60,000 nucleotides of DNA from Symsagittifera roscoffensis (Eukaryota; Xenacoelomorpha; Acoela; Convolutidae). Each line of letters starts with the position of its first letter. Position 1 is the stretch's first letter. The stretch is taken from assembly GCF_963678635.1 (NCBI RefSeq), contig NC_087067.1, positions 1,924,001 through 1,984,000 on the forward strand, read 5' to 3'. The notes under the pieces are model-generated. The model was given only the letters and a program-made list of their open reading frames with translations, searched no databases and was not told the origin of the DNA. The position numbers and the translations under genes were made by a program. This document shows, one piece after another, positions 1 to 12,371 of this stretch.

Positions 1-90
1 CGTTTGGGTATGGAATTGTAAAATGTAAACTTTGTGAGCTCAAAAGAAAAAAAAATCTTCCAGTTTATTTTTTTCATTTTTGATTTTGTT
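1..90. repeat. Tail of an upstream copy of the tandem segment (U0)
   Basis: These 90 bases match 6640-6729 in U1 and the equivalent stretch in U2 essentially base for base, then the similarity stops abruptly. The tandem array therefore probably starts before the window. No coding content is seen. Confidence 0.8.
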
Positions 91-1375
91 ATAATTTTCC
101 ATCTGATTTCTGATAAAATTCAGGCGGATACAGCAAGCGAGCAGGCTGATAGTTAAAAAACACACTCTTTTATGAGCTGCAAAAATTATATTTACTTGAA
201 TGAAAATGAATTTTGCAAAAAAAAATTAGCGCCTTTTTGGGAAACAAAATTTAATCTTTATTTTCACAAAATTTTAAAAACTCTTTTTTTTGGGTTTTTC
301 TAATTCATTTTTTCTTCTTGCAAAAATTGTTGTGAACTAAGCTTGAAAAACAATAGCTATCAAAAATGATTAGTTTCTAGATTTCCGTGTTGTTCCGACC
401 ATTAAAATTGAGAAAAACTTGCCTTTTTTTGTTTTTCAAGCAAAATTAGGTACCACAAACAATCATTGGAATGATTCCAGTGATAAATCAGGTTCAATCC
501 TTTTCAGTTTTGACAGAAAGACAGAAAAAATTGCAAACGATTTGATTGCTATTCGTTTTTTGATTATGACTTTCGTTAATTATGCCTAATTCACTATTCG
601 TTAAGTGAAGAACTCTTGTATAACGTCTTAGCTAGGCAACTGAGGAAGGAAAAAAGGTTTAAAGCTGATCTAAAGTTGAAATTTAGTTTTTAACAAATTA
701 AAAAGTAAGTTGAGTTAATACTGTGGAAATTTAGTTAAACATCAAAAACAGACAAGAATTGTAATGATAAGAATTGTAATCTTAAAACTACGCCAGTCTT
801 AACAGGTAAAAAATTAAGTTTTGTCTAGGTCATGTAGCAGCACTCTTGCGACATCATTATAAATTGCAAAACTTACCCTTCTGAAGAAAGGGTAGAATGT
901 GAAAGAAATTATTTCTTTTTTCCACCCAACAAAAAAAATTTGTTGAACACCCCGGTTGACCAAAAATGCTTATCATACAATTCTCAAAAATGGGAAACTT
1001 CTTGTCATACAATTCCATACAGTTCTATACGTACAGAAAATTGTATGAAATCTCTATAATCAACATTTTTTTCGTAAATGGAAATTGTATGACTAACAAT
1101 TTTGCCATTAATGGAAATTGTATGACTAAAAATTTGTCATTTATGAGAACTTTATGACAAATAGTTTTCGAAACTTTTTTTTTCAAATGCGGCACAACTT
1201 ACACTAGAGCACATCTAATAAGCCATGCAATCTCCGAATAAGCCGTGCAAATCTTCTCAACCCTTTAGATAGCAACAAGGTCCTAATGTGATCTTAAGGA
1301 GGCAACACTGGAGATGGGGTTACCTCAAAAAATATGAGAAAAAAATCTTTATTTTCAAAAAAAAAATTCATACCT
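91..1375. other. AT-rich stretch, no gene seen
   Basis: Only short frames rich in Phe, Ile, Asn and Lys are open here, with no splice-bounded exon I can defend. Around 1010-1150 a short phrase (ggaaattgtatgactaa) recurs imperfectly two to three times. I see no RNA gene or transposon end. Confidence 0.5.
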
Positions 1376-1600
1376 GCGTGAAATATTTCCGACAAACCTC
1401 CTGCAGTTCGGTAATCGCATCGTGAATCCACTAGTTCTGACATCCACAAATGCATTTCCTCTGAAGGTAACATTCGCCCGGAAAGTACATAACGATCGAA
1501 AAAAACTATATCCTATAACGACTGGCTAACGTCAAGATAAAGCCTCACTTGGTTTTCACCGTCTCTACCGAACTCAAATCGGAATGGTCCTCATAACATC
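1376..1600 (-). pseudogene. Possible exon remnant of an unrecognised gene
   Basis: On the minus strand a frame runs from about 1590 down to 1376 with a protein-like mix of residues (for example the motif MHLWMSELVDSRCDYR). It ends at a good donor, CACGCAG followed by GTATGA. One in-frame TAG interrupts it near 1533, so it is either a decayed exon or two exons. I do not recognise the product. A second frame at 1914-2127 on the same strand may belong to the same remnant. Confidence 0.25.
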
Positions 1601-1913
1601 GGGTCAACGAGTTGTTATCGCTTAAAGGCTAACATCCGAGTCAAGCATATTATTTTAATTGCATGCAAAATAGTGAACTCATGGCTGGTTCTCAAAAGCC
1701 CCAGACCACGAGGTCACTCCTAAAAACGGGATAGATACCTTATCAAGTTACCATATTACTATTATTAAGTTACCATGCTACTATTGTTTTTGTACAGCAG
1801 AAAAAGTCACCCTATCCATCGTAAATGGATCGACCCTTTCCTTAACCCTTAGCTTCTCATAGCCTGAAACTGAAATTAGATGCAATATTTTAAGTTCAGG
1901 ATATCTCCGGAAG

Positions 1914-2127
1914 CTAAAAATTATTAAAACAACAGTTCGCAAGTATATCCCCAGACCCTTCCAATTCCTTCAGTATTCCTGAATAAACGTCTTTTTTACG
2001 ACCAGGAAGGATTGCCGTCTTCACTCTTGACTTTCCCCATCGGTTGTATCCTTCCGGTAACGATTGTATCAAAACAATCGCTACAATTCGGTGGGCTTGT
2101 TGTTTTTCCAATAATCGGCTCTCCTGA
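1914..2127 (-). pseudogene. Possible exon remnant, unrecognised
   Basis: A minus-strand frame of about 70 codons opens after a plausible acceptor (GACGACATCAG) and ends at a stop at 1914-1916. The residues look protein-like (RIVAIVLIQSLPEGYNRW, then a basic stretch), but no family is recognised. It may belong with the exon-like frame at 1376-1600. The base composition of 1260-2630 is less AT-rich than its surroundings, which fits a decayed gene or element. Confidence 0.2.
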
Positions 2128-2942
2128 TGTCGTCACAATTTTTCTCCACTAGTGAATATCAGGGTTCTTTTCACGATTCTGATTATTGCTGTGATTTTTA
2201 TATGTCGCAAAGTTAAAAAAGGTCACGTGTCTTTCTTCCCGAACGAATTTTTATGAAAATAATCATGTCAACTCAAAGTGACCCTTTCCAATTCGTTCTT
2301 TTAGCAAGATAAAACCGCTAAACACAGAAACTGCTCTTTCGTAGAGTCCAACCGCTCAACTAAAACTCGTTTCAGCGAAGAATTTTTGACGGCATCTGGT
2401 CGAATGTCACACACTCCCCGGTCAGCCCCGGTCAATGTCCTCATTGAACTGCAAGTCATTCATCACAGTGGTACAGTGCCATCGAACAGAACTTACAAAA
2501 TGCATCAAAAGAATTTTGTCTGCATAACATCGACTCACTACGTGCTCATAAATGGCATCATACTACATCACTATAGCCTTCCAACTTGAGTTACTAATGT
2601 GCATTTGAGAATATTCCTAGAGATAAAGTTTCCTTTCTGGCTTCCATTGCCATTTTTTATTTAAAACCTTTTCTCCCATGCTTAAAAAATGTTGGGACGC
2701 AGGACGCTCCTGCCAACCCACACATTAAAATTATCCTCTTACTTCTAGTCCCTTCCGGAATCATTTTAATTGTCAACGGTCCTGAATATTAAAATTAAGA
2801 AACTCTGTGGTTAGAAAGAACAATGAAATAATCTCCCTCTTCAAGAGATTTTTCATGTTCTTCAAGTCACCACAAATAAAACAGTAATCTTAGATGCGTA
2901 AAAACAATCATGCAGGCTGGAGTAGCTTATATATACTTCTGA
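2128..2942. other. No supported gene
   Basis: A 67-codon plus-strand frame (2386-2589) is open, but neither strand gives a recognisable product. From about 2630 the sequence is AT-rich and leads into the first full tandem segment. Confidence 0.4.
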
Positions 2943-3219
2943 CTCAAGCCTTTCATCAATAAATATTAAGTGTTTTCTAAAACCACTCAATCAAATCATG
3001 TGGAAAATCGACATCTGTAATATTTTTAAAACTCAACGTTTGAACTGAAGTTTTCAACTTTTCAATTCATTTAGTAAGCTTGGTTACTCTATTCAGTTTT
3101 TCCACACAGGACAAAGTTCCCTTTTTTCATTTCTTTTTTTTTGTATCGTTTAGAAGTTCTAAAACGTCTAAATTTTTGTTTGTTGCTCACTTCTACTCGG
3201 TTCTCTCTCTCTCTCTCGT

Positions 3220-4115
3220 TCAGCTCTTCATATCGTCTGCTTGCGACATTGACTCGACACTCTCGATTTCCGTATCCACCAGCACATCAGTTGCCATTCT
3301 CACGATATTGAAGGCAGTCCTCCAACACTTTTGCTCCTTCACCCTTTGCTTGCAACAGGGCAGGGGATCCACCGATGTCTCTGTGTTTCTACAGAAGCCA
3401 CTGTGGAGACACAACATCACATTCCTTTCCACGTCTTCTCTCAACATGTCTTTTTGTCCTCTTCCCTCTAGATCAATCGTCCTCACTGTTCTCTTCACAG
3501 TGGGGGTCACGGCATTCCGATGAGTCACGCAAGCTCGCTTGAAAGTTTGTGGTCCCATGTCCAGTTAGAACGAACTATACACTCTGCTGTGTTTTGACAT
3601 GTGCTTCTTGGCATAATCATACAACCCTGCAGTCATGTTGGCTCTAAACCATGGCATCCGTCGTGTCCTGGCCGATATCTTTTTCACTTCCATCGGAATA
3701 TTTAAGACTCTACACGTTTTGTATCGGAAAGATCTATGTCGTTCCGACAGTTGAGCTCTTCCAATTGTTCCTTGGTCGGCGCTTTCTGTCTATTGTTCTC
3801 TCCTTCATGAGCTTCCAGCCACTTGATTGCCATCATCACTCCAACTACGATAATCGTTATTCTCTGTGATGAGTCTGGTAAACCCATGGAGAGCAGCTCT
3901 CCAGCGTCCCTGAAGAGCACTAGATTAATACGCGCGGGATACCACCATGTATGCAACAAACAGTGGCACCGAAACTCATCATGCGTCAGCATGATACTCC
4001 ACAAGTTCCGAGATCTCGACGCTTCTAGCAGCGGCTCCACTTCCATCATTGCACGGTCGATTTCATCACTCTCATCATCTGCGTTGTAATCTGTGGCTGC
4101 TGATCTTTTTAGATT
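3220..4115 (-). CDS. Gene X exons, copy 1 (unrecognised protein)
   Basis: Minus-strand coding block of unknown function. A frame opens after a likely acceptor (TTATTTAG, exon start 4115). It encodes an acidic start (DYNADDESDEID), a stretch with CHCLLHTWW, then a hydrophobic run (ITIIVVGVMMAIKWL) that could be a membrane helix, and ends near 3702. A second frame, from about 3710, encodes a basic segment with RMPWFRANMTAGLYDYAKKH. It stops at TAA (about 3565), then resumes in the same frame to 3220 with a Cys-containing part (CLHSGFC, PCCKQR). A 45-base GTG...AAG stretch across that stop could be an intron. The joint between the first two frames is not resolved. The same exons recur in U2, U3 and U4 with mostly conservative changes, which argues that this strand is or was coding. 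Confidence 0.45.
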
Positions 4116-7100
4116 CTAAATAACAGTAAATAACTACAAACTCACAAACTACAAACTACAAATAACAGTAAAAAACTACATGCAGTAGCGGAGTAACAAA
4201 CTACAAACTTTCTTTTTTTTCTAACCTAATTTGCAAATAAAAATGCTACTTTGGTGGCAGTTTTAAAAAATTGGGCTGTTTTAGCAGTATATTAGCAAAA
4301 ATGAGATAGATAGCTATAAACTGTTCTTAGTATTGCTATAAACAGATTGCAAAGAAATTTAAGTGAAATCAAAAACTTAAGCCAATCTTTGGAGCGAGCC
4401 AGAAGGCCAAAAAGAGGTTTTTTTTCTGAAAAAATTATATCTTCACACTTACTTTGAACCAAGGAACGTTTTATATATCAAAACTCAGCTTTGTTTTTGT
4501 TTTTTCCAATTTCTACAAACAAATAGCAAAAAAAAACATGTTTAAACCTGAAGCCCCAAAAAAGGTTTTAAGCCTGAAACCCGAAAAAAGGTTTTAAAAT
4601 TAGTTTAAGAAATTATATCGTCACATTCACTTCGAACTTAGAAAGGTTTTATAAATCGAAATTCAGCTCTGTGTTTGATTCTTTCAAAAGCTATAAACAT
4701 AAAGCAAAACAAAATATGTTAAAACAAAAACTTAAGCCAATATTAGGAGCGAGCCTGAAGCCCAAAAAAAGGGTTTTCTTATGTAAAAAAATTATATAGT
4801 CACATCCACTTCGATTTTAGAAATCTGTTTATAACAAAATTGAGCACTGTTATAAACACGATATTTATCAACAGATTCTGAAAAAAGTTGAGTTGAAATT
4901 AAAATTTTAGCCAGTCTTTGGAGCGAGCACGAAGCCGGAAAAAAGAATTTTTTTTTATCGAAATGAAAATTATATAGTCACATTCAATTTTCATTTCGGC
5001 ACGTATTATATATCAAAATCAAGCTCTGTTATTCCTCGGTTGATGGCTGTTAAGTTTTCACATTTCTGTTACACAAAACCTGCAACATGCAAAAACTTTA
5101 AAAAAGTTGGGATTTTTTTCAAAAAAAATTCACAATCACGCTGAGTTTGAGAAATTATTATATATTAAAATAGCCCTTTTAAAGTTCTAACGATTGCAGA
5201 AAAATGCAAAAAAATTACTGAGTACCTTTTGTTATAAAGGGCGGAACATTTTTTGAAGCGATATTTCAGGCCAAAACGAGCCCCTCAAACTGTACTTATA
5301 GATTTTTTGCACCCAAAAATATTGCTGTTAACATACTTCTATAACAGTATTGAATACGTGTCAATCAATTCCGACACCTTTTTTGGACCTGTCAAATTGA
5401 CTACTTTAAATTTTTTTAAACTTTGATAGTTTCCATGCTTCGAATTATGTTCTTTAAATTGAATTGTGAGTAAAATTGTACCATTCAGCTTTGGAAAACA
5501 CCATTTCAACCGTAAAATATTTTAAAAATGAAATCACTCGCTATAAACATTTAAAAAAACCTAAAAAATTGGATTGTACCTCGTCCAACTAGTCAATCTG
5601 CATTCCTAATCCACACCCTGCTATCATTCAGCAAGTTTAAGAAAAATTACTGCCTCAATTGAACCAGAGTTGTATGAAAACAAGAAATTTAGGGCATAGT
5701 TTGAAGAAAACTATCGACACTAGAAAACAATATGGAAACTAACATACCGTATTGAGGACTGTAAACGCTTCAACCTGAGATCTGTAGCAATAAACAGCAT
5801 ATAAGGAGCAAAGTAAGATTGAGATTAAAGTTATTATATTCGGTTATCCGCGCAGCGTAAAAGAGTGTAGTATATATCAGAATTGATTTATTGTTTTGAT
5901 TTTCGGTTCCGTAAAGCAGATTTTTTTTCAGATCCGCAATTTTTTTTCGATCCGTAAATCAGATCCGCAAATTTAGTTTTCATAACTCCATAACGCAAAA
6001 GCTGCGACGAGACAGGAATTCGATAAAGTGTTTTTTTTGTCTTCACAACCACTGAGATTAGGAATTTACTAAGCATCAAAAATTAGGCCTTTAGTTTTCT
6101 CCTGTTTGCCGAAGAAGCAGTCAAAAATTTACAATAATTTTTGATATTAACGGCAGAACATTTATTCAGGCGAGCTTTACATGCCAAATGAACTTCCCTT
6201 TCTGATACAAAATTTTGCGCTTAACGCAATATTTCAACCGTTTCTTAAGCCCTTATAAAATTCATACTGTTTTTCTGGAAACAATTGACAGAATATATGT
6301 GCTCGGGGTGTTTTTTTCTCCAGATAAAGTTTTTTTTATTTTTTAACTGGCTATTTTTAAATGAAAAAAAATAAGTTTTCTAGTTTCGCTTTCTTTTTGG
6401 TTTTTGGGCACCCAACAGAAAAAATTGCTCAAATAGGAAATCGATTGGAAACTCGACATTAATATTGGTGATTAATGTGAATTTCCTGAAATTTGAAAAA
6501 AAAAACATTTTGATAGATTTAAAAATTTGTAGAAAACGAAAACTTAATGAAAAATTTGAAATAATACCCTTTCTCGGTTTCTCTCACTACATATCAACCA
6601 TATTTTTTTCAAAAAACGTGACAAAAATCACAGATATTGCGTTTGGGTATGGAATTGTAAAATGTAAACTTTGTGAGCTCAAAAGAAAAAAAAATCTTCC
6701 AGTTTATTTTTTTCATTTTTGATTTTGTTCTATAGAAAACGATTAAATTACATAAATATAGTGCTTTATTACCTGTCTGCAATCCGTAATAACGCTAAAG
6801 GATGACAAATTCCTGAAAAGGCTTCTTACATTAAAACATTTTTGAGAGAAAAAAAATCAAAAGAAACTTTTTCTTTCATGCTTGATTGCTTCTCCTTTAC
6901 TTGGAATTGAACGGATTTCTTATCGCATTTTGTTCTCATCCTTTGAAAAAAATGCTACCAAGTCATTTGAAGTGTCCAAAAACTGGTTTGCAAAATTTTC
7001 TTAAAAAAATATCCCTTATGGCGAAAATGCTTGTCAAACAATTTTCATATATAGAAATTGTATCCTAAGCATTAAAAAAAAATAAGTCAGTTTTTTTTTT

Positions 7101-7646
7101 CGTTTTTTTTTCTTTTTTTGATCCCAAACTTTTCTTTTTAACGCAATATTTCAACCGTTTGTTAAGCCTTGATGAAATTTATACTGTTTTTCTTTTGAAT
7201 TTCAAAAAAATAACTTTATTTGAGTAAAACGGTTTCGCGGCTAAAATTAAGCTTAAATAAATTATTGTTTACCTGCAAACCTCATTTTTACAAATGTTAT
7301 TAACTCAAAATTAGACCAAAAAACGCAAGTTTCAAATTAGTTTTTCTCGTCTCTGATAAATTTCATACTTTTCGAGTCACAACTGAAAGGATTTTAATAT
7401 GATATATAAATCGACCCATTCTAATTTTTATTTGTGGTACCTGATGATTTTGGAAAACAAAAAACTAAAACAATCGAATACAAAGTTTTTCAAACGGTTG
7501 AAACAATAAGTCCAACAAAACGTCGCAAAGAGTGAGGAAGCAAAAAAGTTAACTGTGTTTGCTCAAAATGTCATGTGGGGGAGGAAACGGAAAAACATTA
7601 ATGAATTGAAATTAGACTTTTTTTTTTTTTCAAAATTTTCAATTGT
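4116..7646. repeat. Non-coding part of U1 with internal repeats
   Basis: This holds a short repeat of the phrase 'aacagtaaataactacaaac' just upstream of gene X (4125-4210), then the four roughly 180-bp diverged repeats (about 4365-5045), then unique AT-rich DNA. The open frames in it (for example 6465-6722 on the plus strand) are lysine- and phenylalanine-rich and look like chance. Confidence 0.6.
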
Positions 7647-8400
7647 GGGGGATCCACCGGTGTCTCTCTGTTTCTACAGTAGCCACTGTGGAGACACAAC
7701 ATCAAATTCCTTTCCACGTCTTCTCTCAACATGTCTTCTCGTCCTCTTCCCTCTAGATCAATCGTCCTCACTGCTCTCTTCACAGTGGTGGTCACGGCAT
7801 TCCGATGAGTCACGGAAGCTCGCTTGAAAAATTGTGGTCCGATGTCCAGTTAGAACAAACTATACACTCTGCTGTGTTTTGACATGTGCTTCTTGGCATA
7901 ATCATACAACCCTGCAGTCATGTTGGCTCTAAACCATGGCATCCGTCGTCTCCTGGCCGGTATCTTCTTCACTTCAATCGGAATATTTAAGTCTATACAC
8001 GTTTTGTCTCGGAAAGATCTAAGTCTTCCCGACAGTTGAGCTTTTCCAATTGTTCCTTGGTCGGCGCTTTCTGTCTATTGTTCTCTCCTACATGAGCTTC
8101 CAGCCACTTGATTGCCATCATCACTCCAACTACGATAATCGTTATTCTCTGTGATGAGTCTGGTAAACCCATGGAGAGCAGCTCTCCAGCGTCCCTGAAG
8201 AGCACTAGATTAATACGCGCGGGATACCACCATGTATGCAACAAACAGTGGCACCGAAACTCATCATGCGTCAGCATGATACTTCGCAAGTTCCGAGATC
8301 TCGACGCTTCTAGCAACGGCTCCACTTCTATCATTGCACGGTCGATTTCATCACTCTCATCATCTGCGTTGTAATCTGTGGCTGCTGATTTTTTTAGATT
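7647..8400 (-). pseudogene. Gene X exons, copy 2, 3'-truncated
   Basis: Same layout as copy 1: acceptor and exon start at 8400, the acidic start, CHCLLHTWW and the hydrophobic run, with a stop at 7993. The basic segment and the first part of the Cys-containing exon follow. The coding then runs out of the segment at 7647: the residues PLPCCKQR and everything after are missing and are replaced by T-rich filler from U1. The protein end is therefore lost, and this copy is probably non-functional. Confidence 0.5.
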
Positions 8401-11400
8401 CTAAATAACAGTAAATAACTACAAACTTACAAACTACAAACTACAAATAACAGTAAAAAACTACATGCAGTAGCGGAGTAACAAACTACAAACTTTCTTT
8501 TTTTTCTAACCTAATTTGCAAATAAAAATGCTACTTTGGTGGCAGTTTTAAAAAATTGGGCTGTTTTAGCAGTATATTAGCAAAAATGAGATAGATAGCT
8601 ATAAACTGTTCTTTGTATTGCTATAAACAGATTGCAAAGAAATTTAAGTGAAATCAAAAACTTAAGCCAATCTTTGGAGCGAGCCAGAAGGCCAAAAAGA
8701 GGTTTTTTTTCTGAAAAAATTATATCTTCACACTTACTTTGAACCAAGGAACGTTTTATATATCAAAACTCAGCTTTGTTTTTGTTTTTTCCGATTTCTA
8801 CAAACAGATAGCAAAAAAAACATGTTTAAACCTGAAGCCCCAAAAAAGGTTTTAAGCCTGAAACCCGAAAAAAGGTTTTAAAATTAGTTTAAGAAATTAT
8901 ATCGTCACATTCACTTCGAACTTAGAAAGGTTTTATAAATCGAAATTCAGCTCTGTGTTTGATTCTTCCAAAAGCTATAAACATAAAGCAAAACAAAATA
9001 TGTTAAAACAAAAACTTAAGCCAATATTAGGAGCGAGCCTGAAGCCCAAAAAAAGGGTTTTCTTTTGTAAAAAAATTATATAGTCACATCCACTTCGATT
9101 TTAGAAATCTTTTTATAACAAAATTGAGCACTGTTGTAAACACGATATTTATCAACAGATTGTGAAAAAAGTTGAGTTGAAATTAAAATTTTAGCCAATC
9201 TTTGGAGCGAGCACGAAGCCGGAAAAAAGAATTTTTTTTTATCGAAATGAAAATTATATAGTCACATTCAATTTTCATTTCGGCACGTATTATATATCAA
9301 AATCAAGCTCTGTTATTCCTCGGTTGATGGCTGTTAAGTTTTCACATTTTTGTTACACAAAACCTGCAACATGCAAAAACTTTAAAAAAGTTGGGATTTT
9401 TTTCAAAAAAAATTCACAATCACGCTGAGTTTGAGAAATAATTATATATCAAAATAGCCCTTTTAAAGTTCTAACGATTGCAGAAAAATGCAAAAAAATT
9501 ACTGAGTACCTTTTGTTATAAAGGGCAGAACATTTTTTGAAGCGATATTTCAGGCCAAAACGAGCCCCTCAAACTGTACTTATAGATTTTTTGCACCCAA
9601 AAATATTGCTGTTAACGTACTTCTATAACAGTACTGAATACGTGTCAATCAATTCCGACACCTTTTTTGGACCTGTCGAATTGACTACTTTAAATTTTTT
9701 TAAACTTTGATAGTTTCCGTGCTTCGAATTATGTTCTTTAAATTGAATTGTGAGTAAAATTGTACCATTCAGCTTTGGAAAACACCATTTCAACCGTAAA
9801 ATATTTAAAAAATGAAATCACTCGCTATAAACATTTAAAAAAACATAAAAAATCGGATTGTACCTCGTCCAACTAGTCAATCTGCATTCCTAATCCACAC
9901 CCTGCTAACATTCAGCAATTTTAAGAAAAATTACTGCCTCAATTGAACCAGAGTTGTATGAAAACAAGAAATTTAGGGCATAGTTTGAAGAAAACTATCG
10001 ACACTAGAAAACAATATGGAAACTAACATACCGTATTGAGGACTGTAAACGCTTCAACCTGAGATCTGTAGCAATAAACAGCATATAAGGAGCAAAGTAA
10101 GATTGAGATTAAAGTTATTATATTCGGTTATCCGCGCAGCGTAAAAGAGTGTAGTATACATCTGAATTGATTTATTGTTTTGATTTTCGGTTCCGTAAAT
10201 CAAACTTTTTTTCAGATCCGCAATTTTTTTTCGATCCGTAAATCAGATCCGCAAATTTAGTTTTCATAACTCCATAACGCAAAAGCTGATAACTTCACAA
10301 CCACTGAGATTAGGAATTTACTAAGCATCAAAAATTAGGCCTTTAGTTTTCTACTGTTTGCCGAAGAAGCAGTCAAAAATTTACAATAATTTTTGATATT
10401 AACGGCAGAACATTTATTCAGGCGAGCCTTACATGCCAAATGAACTTCCCTTTCTGATACAAAATTTTGCGCTTAACGCAATATTTCAACCGTTTCTTAA
10501 GCCCTTATAAAATTCATACTGTTTTTCTGGAAACAATTGACAGAATATATGTGCTCGGGGTGTTTTTTTCTCCAGATAAAGTTTTTTTTATTTTTTAACT
10601 GGCTATTTTTAAATGAAAAAAAATAAGTTTTCTAGTTTCGCTTTCTTTTTGGTTTTTGGGCACCCAACAGAAAAAATTGCTCAAATAGGAAATCGATTGG
10701 TAACTCGACATTAATATTGGTGATTAATGTGAATTTCCTGAAATTTGAAAAAAAAAACATTTTGATAGATTTAAAAATTTGTAGAAAACGAAAAATTAAT
10801 GAAAAATTTGAAATAATACCCTTTCTCGGTTTCTCTCACTACAAATCAACCATATTTTTTTCAAAAAACGTCACAAAAATCACAGATATTGCGTTTGGGT
10901 ATGGAATTGTAAAATGTAAACTTTGTGAGCTCAAAAGAAAAAAAAATCTTCCAGTTTATTTTTTTCATTTTTGATTTTGTTCTATAGAAAACGATTAAAT
11001 TACATAAATATAGTGCTTTATTACCTGTCTGCAATCCGTAATAACGCTAAAGGATGACAAATTCCAGAAAAGGCTTCTTACATTAAAACATTTTTGAGAG
11101 AAAAAAAATCAAAAGAAACTTTTTCTTTCATGCTTGATTGCTTCTCCTTTACTTGGAATTGAACGGATTTCTTATCGCATTTTGTTCTCATCCTTTGAAA
11201 AAATGCTACCAATTCATTTGAAGTGTCCAAAAACTGGTTTGCAAAATTTTCTTAAAAAATATCCCTTATGGCAAAAATGCTTGTCAAACAATTTTCATAT
11301 ATAGAAATTGTATGGTAAGCATTAAAAAAAAAATAAGTCAGTTTTTTTTTTCGTTTTTTTTTCTTTTTTTGATCCCAAACTTTTCTTTTTAACGCAATAT

Positions 11401-12087
11401 TTCAACCGTTTGTTAAGCCTTGATGAAATTTATACTGTTTTTCTTTTGAATTTCAAAAAAAATAACTTTATTTGAGTAAAACGGTTTCGCGGCTAAAATT
11501 AAGCTTAAATAAATTATTGTTTACCTGCAAACCTCATTTTTACAAATGTTATTAACTCAAAGTTAGACCAAAAACCGCAAGTTTCAAATTAGTTTTTCTC
11601 GTCTCTGATAAATTTCATACTTTTCGAGTCACAACTGAAAGGATTTTAATATGATATATAATTCGACCCATTCCAATTTTTATTTGTGGTACCTGATGAT
11701 TTTGGAAAACAAAAAACTAAAACACTCGAATACAAAGTTTTTCAAACGGTTGAAACAATAAGTCCAACAAAACGTCGCAAAGAGTGAGGAAGCAAAAAAG
11801 TTAACTGTGTTTGCTCAAAATGTCATGTGGGGGAGGAAACGGAAAAACATTAATAAATTGAAATTAGACTTTTCTTTTTTTTTCAAAATTTTCAATTGCA
11901 TTGAAAAGATTGACCCTGATTGATTGAGTTTGTCTATAATGTGATATTTGAAGATTTTGTCAAATTTATTATTCGAATCACCGAAGTAAGTTTGAAGAAA
12001 AAACCAAGGCCGAGTATGAATAATCGCGATACTCGTGTATTGACAGACCTATAATTCGTTAGGAATAACAATAACACTTTCAGCCCA
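7647..12087. repeat. Tandem segment U2 (truncated at its left end)
   Basis: U2 begins inside the gene X coding block (ggggatccaccgg...) directly after the T-rich end of U1, so it has lost the left part present in U1 and U3. It ends with 'aacaataacactttcagcccact' at 12087, where U3 starts. The internal roughly 180-bp repeats lie at about 8650-9320. The rest is AT-rich and non-coding, nearly identical to U1. Confidence 0.85.
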
Positions 12088-12371
12088 CTCAAGCCTTTCA
12101 TAAATAAATATTAAGTGTTTTCTAAAACCACTCAATCAAATCATGTGGAAAATCCACATCTGTAATATTTTTAAAACTCAAAGTTTGAACTAAAGTTTTC
12201 AAGTTTTCAATTCATTTAGTAAGCTTGGTTACTCTATTCAGTTTTTCCACACAGGACAAAGTTCCCTTTTTTCACTTCTTTTTTTTGTATCGTTCAGAAG
12301 TTCTAAAACGTCTAAATTCTTGTTTGTAGCTCACTTCTACTCGGTTCTCTCTCTCTCTATCTCTCTCTCGT

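Larger units (their letters stand above)
2943..7646. repeat. Tandem segment U1
   Basis: This is the first near-full copy of a repeated genomic segment. It starts with the phrase actcaagcctttcat, as U3 does, carries the gene X exons on the minus strand (3220-4115), and continues with about 3.5 kb of AT-rich DNA. It is cut off inside a T-rich run at 7646, where U2 begins mid-exon. Inside, from about 4365 to 5045, are four diverged repeats of roughly 180 bp. Each starts near 'cttaagccaat...ggagcgagcc.gaag' and continues with 'attatat.gtcaca' and 'tatatcaaaattcagctctgtt'. U1 and U2 are closer to each other than to U3 and U4: they share the stretch at 6628-6690 and lack an 85-bp stretch present in U3 and U4 near 14505. 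Confidence 0.85.

Noticed and set aside
3823-4089. 88-codon plus-strand ORF repeated at 8108, 12975 and 19601
   Set aside because: It is the antisense shadow of the gene X exon, whose minus-strand reading has the acceptor and the more protein-like composition.
6465-6722. 85-codon plus-strand ORF conserved at 10717-10974
   Set aside because: Conservation follows from the U1-U2 duplication. The composition is Lys/Phe/Ile-rich, it has no motif, and the region is interrupted in U3 and U4.
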